This document shows, piece after piece, positions 7,341-12,606 of a stretch of DNA of 12,606 bases (position 1 is its first letter; every line of letters starts with the position of its first letter). The DNA lies in NCBI GenBank assembly GCA_947452665.1, contig CANGEH010000033.1, forward strand, positions 1-12,606, read 5' to 3'. This stretch comes from Caulobacteraceae bacterium (GTDB lineage Bacteria; Pseudomonadota; Alphaproteobacteria; Caulobacterales; Caulobacteraceae). The notes below the pieces were generated by a model, which saw only the letters and a list, made by a program, of their open reading frames with translations, did no database searches and was not told where the DNA came from. The position numbers and the translations under genes are program-made.

Positions 7341-7976
7341 TTGTCCCTAATCCTTGCCAAGCCGCCAAAGTCTTCGCGCAAGCCCAAGGGGGATGGCCAT
7401 TTGCGCCGCGCTGAAATCTTGCTCGCGGCCGAGCGGATTTTTGTCGCTGAGGGCTATGAGGGCGCAACCATCCGCAAGATTGCCGACGAGGTCGGGCTGT
7501 CGTCCACGGCGCTTTACATGCATTTTAAGGACAAGGCCGAGATCCTGCTCGAGATCTGTGCCGAGGCCATCCAGCACCTCTTGGCTTCTAACACGGTCAT
7601 CGCCCAGATGCCGACCGACCCTGTTGTTCGCGTGCGGGCCATGCTGGCCGCCTATATGGATTTTGCGCTGAAAAACCCCAATGCCTATCAACTCCTGTTT
7701 GGGGCGACGCCCGGCGAGATTACCGAAGATCGCGCCGAGGTGAACATGGCTCTGGGCGAGCGTAATTATGATTGTTTTCGCAGTGTCGTTGCTGAGATAG
7801 CCGCCTGTGGCCGCTTGCGGACGGGAACTGTCGATGGTGCGGCCCAGACGCTTTGGGCGGCCTGTCACGGGCTGGTTGCCCTTCTGATTGTCCGGCCCAC
7901 CTTTCGGTGGGAGCCTGCCGATAGCCTGATATCGGGCATGTTGGACGGCATCTTGCACGGTCTGGTGACGGATTGA
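7341..7976 (+). CDS. TetR/AcrR-family transcriptional regulator (WHG-type C-terminal domain)
   Basis: Predicted dimeric DNA-binding repressor. With the TTG start at 7341 it is 211 aa, close to the family norm; the in-frame ATG at 7239 would give 245 aa with a 34-residue extension of no recognisable character. Numbered from the TTG: a basic leader (7-23), helix 1 RRAEILLAAERIFVAEGYEGATI (22-44), helix-turn-helix IRKIADEVGLSSTALYMHFKDKAEIL (44-69), then an all-helical ligand domain. In that domain FALKNPNAYQLLFG (108-121) and LWAACHGLVALLI (171-183) resemble the WHG-type C-terminal domain. Divergent from the glycosyltransferase and joined by TGATG to the dehydratase gene, so those two and itself are the obvious candidate targets. 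The ligand is unknown. Family call secure, start moderately sure, target inferred. Confidence 0.9.
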   Translation: MSLILAKPPKSSRKPKGDGHLRRAEILLAAERIFVAEGYEGATIRKIADEVGLSSTALYMHFKDKAEILLEICAEAIQHLLASNTVIAQMPTDPVVRVRAMLAAYMDFALKNPNAYQLLFGATPGEITEDRAEVNMALGERNYDCFRSVVAEIAACGRLRTGTVDGAAQTLWAACHGLVALLIVRPTFRWEPADSLISGMLDGILHGLVTD

Positions 7977-8965
7977 TGTCTCGGCCTGACCTGCCAGGCC
8001 TCGCCGATGTCGAGGACGCCGCTAGGCGACTGGCCGCCTTGGCTGTACGCACGCCCTTGGTGCGCAATAATGCCTTGGATCAGGCCTGTGGCGGGCCGGT
8101 CTGGATCAAGGCCGAAACCTTGCAACGGACGGGCTCTTTCAAGTTTCGCGGGGCCTATAATCGGCTTTGCCGTCTTAGCGATGATGAGCGCACCCGCGGC
8201 GTGGTGGCGTTTTCGTCTGGCAATCATGCCCAGGGCGTCGCCCATGCCGCCCAGATCCTGGACATGCCAGCGGTGATTGTCATGCCAACAGATGCCCCGG
8301 CGATTAAGCGTGATGCGACAATCGGTTATGGCGCTGAAGTGATCTTGTATGACCGGTTTACGCAAAGTCGTGAGTCCATAGCCGCAAGGCTTGCTGCCGA
8401 GCGCGGCGCCGTGGTGGTACCGGCCTTTGATGACTTCTTCGTAATCGCGGGTCAGGGGACGGTCGGCTTGGAGGCGGTTGACCAGTTTGAGGCGCTTGGT
8501 GCCGCGCCCGACGTGCTGCTTTGTCCGGCATCAGGCGGTGGGCTCTTGGCGGGGATTGGCCTGGCATTTGAGGCTAGGTTTCCGGCCGCCAAACTCTATG
8601 TCGTCGAGCCCGAAGGCTTTACCGACCATGCCGACAGCCTTGCCGCCGGTCATCCGGTTGCCCGCGCGCCGGGCCCGGCCAGCCTGTGCGATGCCCTAAT
8701 GTCCCCACGGCCAGGCGACCTGACCTTTGCGCTTAATGGCCCAAGGCTGGCCGGTGCCTTGAGCGTGACCGATGACCAGGTCTTGGCCGCCATGGCCTTT
8801 GCGTTTCGACACCTCAAATTGGTGATTGAACCGGGCGGGGCGGTTGGTCTGGCGGCCTTGCTTTCGGGTCAATTGTCTCTGGCCGGAAGGACGGCCGTGG
8901 TGATTGCTTCGGGCGGAAATGTGGATCCAGAAACCTTCGAAAAAGCTTTAAAAACCCCCATTTAA
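7976..8965 (+). CDS. PLP-dependent threonine/serine dehydratase (fold type II)
   Basis: Predicted to deaminate L-threonine to 2-oxobutyrate, or serine to pyruvate, with pyridoxal phosphate. Seen in 329 aa: the lysine motif SFKFRGAYNRL (54-64, Schiff-base K56), SSGNHAQG (80-87, substrate carboxylate and cofactor contacts), the phosphate-binding glycine loop SGGGL (186-190), EPGGAVGLAAL (285-295) and ASGGNVD (311-317). There is no C-terminal ACT-type regulatory domain, so it is of the short catabolic class (TdcB or serine racemase-like), not biosynthetic IlvA with feedback inhibition. Related enzymes include serine racemase and beta-hydroxyaspartate dehydratase; sequence reading alone does not separate them. 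ATG 7976 shares its A with the stop of the TetR-type gene (TGATG). That favours translational coupling and makes a TTG three bases earlier unnecessary. It converges on the transglycosylase gene with 21 bp between stops. Confidence 0.9.
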   Translation: MSRPDLPGLADVEDAARRLAALAVRTPLVRNNALDQACGGPVWIKAETLQRTGSFKFRGAYNRLCRLSDDERTRGVVAFSSGNHAQGVAHAAQILDMPAVIVMPTDAPAIKRDATIGYGAEVILYDRFTQSRESIAARLAAERGAVVVPAFDDFFVIAGQGTVGLEAVDQFEALGAAPDVLLCPASGGGLLAGIGLAFEARFPAAKLYVVEPEGFTDHADSLAAGHPVARAPGPASLCDALMSPRPGDLTFALNGPRLAGALSVTDDQVLAAMAFAFRHLKLVIEPGGAVGLAALLSGQLSLAGRTAVVIASGGNVDPETFEKALKTPI

Positions 8966-8986
8966 ACTCATAATTTTATGAAACTT
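8966..8986. other. Short AT-rich spacer between convergent genes
   Basis: A 21-bp spacer between the dehydratase and transglycosylase stop codons, distinctly AT-rich against its surroundings, as are the last bases of the dehydratase gene. It contains CATAA-TT-TTATG (8969-8980), too short and AT-only to act as a GC-stemmed intrinsic terminator. I see no other terminator here. Confidence 0.3.
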
Positions 8987-11149
8987 TTATGGTTGCGCTA
9001 AGGTTGAACCCGCACTGCCATCTGCGCCCAGTTCGGGGCCAGACACAGGTTCGCTCTGGGCGGTAATCGCTAGGCCCGGCCCGAATGTGCCCCGACGCAG
9101 GTCTTGCGACAGGGTCAGGGGCGCCGAGCCGCCATTGAGGCGGGCGCGATAGACCTGCACATTTTCCATCACCCGCATGACATAGTTGCGGGTCTCGGCG
9201 AACGGGATGCATTCGATAAAGTCCAGCGGATCGGTATTGGCGCTGCGCGGATCACCACAGAACCCAACCCAGGCGGCGGGACGGCCGGGCCCGGCATTAT
9301 AGGCGGCTGCGGCCAGCACATAGGAGCCGCCAAAGCCATTAATCATATGGCCCAGATAGGCCGCGCCCAGACGCATATTATAGTCCGGATCATTCATGCG
9401 GCCGGGCTCATAAGTAACGCCAATACGCTTGGCGGTTGTCCTGGCCGTGGCTGGCATGATCTGCATCATGCCCTGGGCCCCGACGCCGGAGCGGACGCGC
9501 GGATCAAAGCCGCTTTCCTGCCGCGTAATGCCAAACACCGCAGCGGGCTCTGGGGCCTCGGCGGCGAGGGGCGCTTCACGCACCGGATAGCCGCGTTCGG
9601 GCAGGACAAGGCCGCGTTGGGCTGCGCCGCGCACCACCCGCATGGACAGGTCCTGATCGCCAAGGCCGCGGGCGAGATCGACCAATAGGGCACACTCCTC
9701 GGCACTGGGCAGGGTGTCGTCCAGCGCTAGGACAAAGGTCTTGACCAGATCCTTGCGGCCGATCTGGTTGAGAATGCGGATGGCCTTGACCATGTCGCGG
9801 TCTTCAAACCGGGTCTGATCGGCCGCACTTGGTGGGGCCTCGCGGGGTAGGTCAATATGCTCTAGCCCCGCCTTTTCAGCCGATAATTGGCCATAAAATG
9901 TGGTGATGAACTTGGCCCCATCACCATAAAAGGTCGCGGCCGCCACAGGGTCATGCATGGCTTCGCCCGCGCGCCCGCGCCAATAAAGCGCCCGCGACTG
10001 GGTGATTGGTGAGGCGCTGGTCGCCTGGATGCGGGCAAAATGCTGGTCAGCTCGGACCGGGTCATTCAGCTTACTCAAGGCCAGCCAACCGGCAAAAAAC
10101 TCGGCCTCGACATAATTGACGCCGGGACTAAAACCATGATTGGTCACGGCCTGATAGGCGGTCCTATAGTCGCCAGCCTTCAAGGCCAAATTAAAGATCA
10201 GGCGTCGCTCATGCCAAACTCGGCTTGCCGCCTCTTCATAGGCCGGGACCTGGGGCAGGGTGCTGGCCAGGGCTAGGGTCTCGCCGTCGCGCCCGGCCTT
10301 GCGCAAATACTGCAATTTTTCATAGGTTAGGGATGGGTCAGCGGCGAGCTCAGGCGTTAAGCCCAGTAAGGTTTGATCCAGATTGGCACCGGCGCGCAAG
10401 GCAAGCCGCGCCTGGGCCAGCTGTTTTTGATTGTCATCCAAAAGCGGCAAAAGCATTTGGATCGCGGCAGCATTATTGCCGAGCGACAGCATTTCAGCCC
10501 GCTTGGCATGGTCTTGCGGGGTCAAAAGGTCGCCAAACCGCAACAACATGCTAGCCTGGGTCGGTCCATCGAAAAAAGTGTCGCGCCAGACCCGGCTAAT
10601 CATGGCCTGGGCCGCGGGGATCTTGTTGAGCCGGCGCAGGGCCCCGGCAAGCGCCATGGCGCCCTGTGCGGTCTGGGGCGGATCGCCCTTGAACCAGCCA
10701 ACAATCTGTAGGTCGGGCAGGTTGGATGTATCGAGGCGCTTTTCTGCGGCCAATTGTCTGCGGCTCGCGCGGGGCCAGCCTTCAAGCACGGTGCGCGATT
10801 GGTCTAGCTCTGCAAAGCTTAGCCGGTCATTTAGGCCATCGGCCAAGGCCCAGAGCGCAATCTTGCGCACGGCGCTGTCGGCGCTGGTGCTGGCAATCTG
10901 CTTGAGCGGTCCATCCAGGCCGCGGTTGGCGGCCGTAAGGGCGCCAGACAGTCCGTCCACGCCCTGATTCGGAACCAAGGGCGTGAGGCTCGGTAATGCA
11001 ATGGGGTCTGGATTTGGGGCGGTAGGGGCTTGGCTAGACGGAAAGGGCGCATAGGGCACTTGGGGCGTGGCCGTATCGAAGGCGTGGGCGGGCGCTGTGC
11101 CACAAATGAGGGCAAATCCAACCATTAAGCCGAGGGGGCGACACCGCAT
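8987..11149 (-). CDS. Periplasmic soluble lytic murein transglycosylase (Slt70-like)
   Basis: Cleaves peptidoglycan glycan strands to 1,6-anhydromuropeptides in the periplasm. The N-terminus is a signal peptide (MRCRPLGLMVGFALICGTAPAHA, likely cut after residue 23) with no lipobox, so the product should be soluble. A proline-rich linker follows (about 29-60), then a long helical superhelix region (about 70-530) like the U/L domains of Slt70. The catalytic SLT domain holds ITRQESGFDPRVRSGVGAQG (541-560, catalytic E545), MMQIMPATA (561-569), AAYLGHMINGFGGS (596-609) and AYNAGPGRPAAWV (616-628). IPFAETRNYVMRV (648-660) also matches the family. The last 45 residues form a Ser/Pro/Gly-rich tail. 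Length of 720 aa is slightly above the roughly 620-680 common for the class. It is divergent from dapA across a 132-bp intergenic region, suggesting a link between wall turnover and diaminopimelate supply. Confidence 0.93.
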   Translation of the reverse strand: MRCRPLGLMVGFALICGTAPAHAFDTATPQVPYAPFPSSQAPTAPNPDPIALPSLTPLVPNQGVDGLSGALTAANRGLDGPLKQIASTSADSAVRKIALWALADGLNDRLSFAELDQSRTVLEGWPRASRRQLAAEKRLDTSNLPDLQIVGWFKGDPPQTAQGAMALAGALRRLNKIPAAQAMISRVWRDTFFDGPTQASMLLRFGDLLTPQDHAKRAEMLSLGNNAAAIQMLLPLLDDNQKQLAQARLALRAGANLDQTLLGLTPELAADPSLTYEKLQYLRKAGRDGETLALASTLPQVPAYEEAASRVWHERRLIFNLALKAGDYRTAYQAVTNHGFSPGVNYVEAEFFAGWLALSKLNDPVRADQHFARIQATSASPITQSRALYWRGRAGEAMHDPVAAATFYGDGAKFITTFYGQLSAEKAGLEHIDLPREAPPSAADQTRFEDRDMVKAIRILNQIGRKDLVKTFVLALDDTLPSAEECALLVDLARGLGDQDLSMRVVRGAAQRGLVLPERGYPVREAPLAAEAPEPAAVFGITRQESGFDPRVRSGVGAQGMMQIMPATARTTAKRIGVTYEPGRMNDPDYNMRLGAAYLGHMINGFGGSYVLAAAAYNAGPGRPAAWVGFCGDPRSANTDPLDFIECIPFAETRNYVMRVMENVQVYRARLNGGSAPLTLSQDLRRGTFGPGLAITAQSEPVSGPELGADGSAGSTLAQP

Positions 11150-11193
11150 CAGACGAAAATACCTTTCAAACCCAAGTCATTGTCCCGCAGCAG

Positions 11194-11223
11194 TTGCCTC
11201 AAACCGGTCTGCCGCCCTATTGT
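11194..11223 (+). promoter_or_regulatory. Possible promoter for dapA-smpB
   Basis: TTGCCT (11194-11199) and TATTGT (11218-11223), 18 bp apart, each match 4 of 6 consensus bases. The resulting leader would be about 50 nt. It is the best candidate I could find by eye in the region shared with the transglycosylase gene. Confidence 0.3.
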
Positions 11224-11239
11224 CCGTTTAACATCCCAG

Positions 11240-11275
11240 GCCGCAACCCTTGTCGCGGCGTTTTACGGCTTTTTT
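11240..11275 (+). promoter_or_regulatory. Possible leader structure with T-tract before dapA
   Basis: GCCGC (11240-11244) can pair with GCGGC (11255-11259). Alternatively its first four bases can pair with CGGC (11266-11269), directly followed by six Ts (11270-11275), 6 nt before the dapA ATG. The mutually exclusive pairings recall an attenuator, but the stems are only 4-5 bp. No known lysine riboswitch layout is recognisable; that element is much longer than this leader. Confidence 0.18.
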
Positions 11276-11281
11276 CGTACC

Positions 11282-12166
11282 ATGTCTCACCCCCAGTTTC
11301 ACGGCGCCATTACGGCCTTGGTTACACCCTTTCAAAATGGACATGTGGATGAGGACGCTTTTGTCGCCTTGATAGAGCGTCAGATCGCTGAGGGAATCCA
11401 TGGGCTTGTGCCGGTTGGCACCACGGGCGAGACCGCAACCTTGTCGCATGACGAGCATCGCCGGGTCGTGTCCTTGTGTTTGAAAACCGTCGCTGGCCGG
11501 GTGCCGGTGATTGCAGGTTGCGGCTCCAATGCCACGGCAGAATCCATTGAACTGGCCAAGTTCGCCAAGGCTGAAGGCGCCGATGCGGCCCTGGTGGTCA
11601 CGCCCTATTATAATCGCCCCAGCCAAGAGGGTCTTTATCGGCACTATGAGGCCATCAATAATGCCGTCCAACTGCCCGTACTGATTTATAATGTGCCAAG
11701 CCGCACCAGTGTCGATATCAGTAATGAGACCGTGGCGCGTCTGGCCAAGCTGCCGAATATTGTCGGGATCAAGGACGCTACCGGCGATTTGGCCCGGGCC
11801 AGCCTGATGCGGCACGCTTGCGGCGAGGCGTTCATCATGCTGTCGGGCGATGATCCATCGGCTCTGGGTTATGTCGCCCATGGTGGACACGGCTGTATTT
11901 CGGTTACCGCCAATGTTGCGCCGGGCGCGGTTTCTAGCCTGTTCAATGCGCTAAAGGCCGCTGACTGGGCCAAGGCGCTTTATGTGCAAGATCGCCTGAT
12001 CCAGTTGCACAGGGCCTTGTTTTTGGATGCCTCGCCGTCCCCGACCAAGTTTGCTCTGGCGCATTTGGGGCTGTGTCAGCCCGATGTGCGGCTTCCGATC
12101 GCACCCTGCGCCGAGGCGGTGCAACCCTTGATCCTTGAGGCTATGCGAGAAGCCGGAGTGATCTGA
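11282..12166 (+). CDS. dapA: 4-hydroxy-tetrahydrodipicolinate synthase
   Basis: Condenses pyruvate with aspartate-4-semialdehyde, the first committed step of diaminopimelate and lysine synthesis, in the cytoplasm. The 294-aa product is family-typical. Seen: GTTGETATL (46-54; T47 and T48), TPYYNRPSQEG (107-117; Y110), IYNVPSRT (135-142; Y136, R141) and VGIKDATGD (161-169; Schiff-base K164). All key residues of the E. coli enzyme are present with a constant offset of three. The ATG at 11282 was chosen because the protein then opens like homologues (FHGAITALVTPF). An in-frame ATG at 11180 would add 34 residues unlike the family, and no clear ribosome-binding site is visible at either. It precedes smpB by 2 bp, so the two are probably co-transcribed. 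Confidence 0.97.
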   Translation: MSHPQFHGAITALVTPFQNGHVDEDAFVALIERQIAEGIHGLVPVGTTGETATLSHDEHRRVVSLCLKTVAGRVPVIAGCGSNATAESIELAKFAKAEGADAALVVTPYYNRPSQEGLYRHYEAINNAVQLPVLIYNVPSRTSVDISNETVARLAKLPNIVGIKDATGDLARASLMRHACGEAFIMLSGDDPSALGYVAHGGHGCISVTANVAPGAVSSLFNALKAADWAKALYVQDRLIQLHRALFLDASPSPTKFALAHLGLCQPDVRLPIAPCAEAVQPLILEAMREAGVI

Positions 12167-12168
12167 GC

Positions 12169-12606
12169 ATGGCTTTTCACAAGCTGATTGCCGAAAACCG
12201 GCGCGCCAAATTTGACTATTTCCTCGAAGATGCGCTCGAGGCTGGCCTGTCCCTGACCGGGACCGAGGTTAAGGCCCTGCGCGAGGGGCGGGCCAATATT
12301 GCGGAGTCCTATGCCGCGATTGAGGGCCGCGAAATCGTGCTGGTCAATGCCTATATCCCCGAATATGGCCCAGCCAACCGGTTCAATCATGAGCCAAGAC
12401 GCCCGCGCAAACTCTTGCTGCACCGCCGCCAGATTGACCGGATGCTTGGGGCTGTGGGCCGCGACGGCCAGACCCTAATCCCTACGCGGTTGTATTTTAA
12501 CGAAAAGGGCCGAGTAAAGCTGGAATTGTGCCTAGCCAAGGGCAAGAAGCTGCACGACAAACGCGCCACCGAGGCCGACCGCGACTGGAAGCGCGAACAG
12601 GGCCGC
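12169..12606 (+). CDS. smpB: SsrA-binding protein SmpB (3' end outside window)
   Basis: Binds tmRNA and delivers it to stalled ribosomes in trans-translation. The 146 codons seen run in frame to the window end with no stop. Family features: NRRAKFDYFLEDALEAGLSLTGTEVKALREGRANIAESYA (9-48), EYGPANRFNHEPRRPRKLLLH (64-84), LIPTRLYFNEKGRVKLELCLAKGKKLHDKR (about 102-131) and the start of the basic C-terminal tail (DRDWKREQGR), which enters the decoding centre. SmpB is usually 150-160 aa, so only about the last ten residues are missing. ATG 12169 has a GGAG 10 nt upstream, inside the end of dapA, and the 2-bp gap suggests co-transcription with dapA. Confidence 0.97.
   Translation, partial: MAFHKLIAENRRAKFDYFLEDALEAGLSLTGTEVKALREGRANIAESYAAIEGREIVLVNAYIPEYGPANRFNHEPRRPRKLLLHRRQIDRMLGAVGRDGQTLIPTRLYFNEKGRVKLELCLAKGKKLHDKRATEADRDWKREQGR

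Noticed and set aside
7865..8365. Minus-strand open frame spanning the tetR-dehydratase junction
   Set aside because: It is antisense to two well-supported genes and shows no conserved motif.
8942..8949. AAAGCTTT palindrome at the end of the dehydratase gene as a terminator
   Set aside because: It has no GC stem and no loop and lies within coding sequence; an AT palindrome of 8 bp is not a terminator.
11180..11281. N-terminal extension of DapA from the ATG at 11180
   Set aside because: The extra 34 residues match nothing at the start of DapA proteins, and the offset of catalytic residues fits the start at 11282.

Overview
The window is a GC-rich, densely coding bacterial chromosome segment with ten protein genes, two of them cut by the window edges. 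I see no RNA genes, mobile elements, integration scars or CRISPR arrays. The gene content points to an alphaproteobacterium: a dapA-smpB pair (2 bp apart) beside a periplasmic Slt-type lytic transglycosylase, HrpB with its C-terminal family signature, and strong GCC/CTG/CGC codon use. This placement is inference; I cannot name an order or genus.

Left third: an APC-superfamily cationic-type amino acid permease (minus strand, its 3' end outside the window) is divergent from hrpB, a DEAH-type ATP-dependent helicase. hrpB converges, with only 6 bp between stop codons, on a minus-strand cluster. Read in transcription order (7158 down to 4056), that cluster holds a membrane family 2 glycosyltransferase, a class I SAM-dependent methyltransferase of the rRNA-methylase type, and a SpoU/TrmH-type RNA 2'-O-methyltransferase. 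Gaps are 17 bp and then a 4-base ATGA overlap, so this is probably one operon.

Middle: divergent from the glycosyltransferase is a TetR-family regulator. It is joined through a TGATG stop/start overlap to a pyridoxal-phosphate (fold type II) threonine/serine dehydratase. The shared intergenic region holds a 23-bp near-palindrome abutting the glycosyltransferase start and a separate 17-bp inverted repeat. The 23-bp element would form a fully paired stem with an AAA loop only in the glycosyltransferase mRNA sense.

Right third: the dehydratase converges on a 720-aa exported lytic transglycosylase, which is divergent from dapA (first committed step of diaminopimelate/lysine synthesis). dapA is followed after 2 bp by smpB (trans-translation), whose last few codons lie beyond the window. 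Wall-precursor synthesis and wall turnover thus sit on either side of one shared 132-bp promoter region.

The window is mostly conserved housekeeping. I found no convincing new multi-gene system. The most unusual features are the hairpin at the start of the orphan glycosyltransferase and the translationally coupled TetR-dehydratase pair. No stretch over 300 bases lacks a gene.
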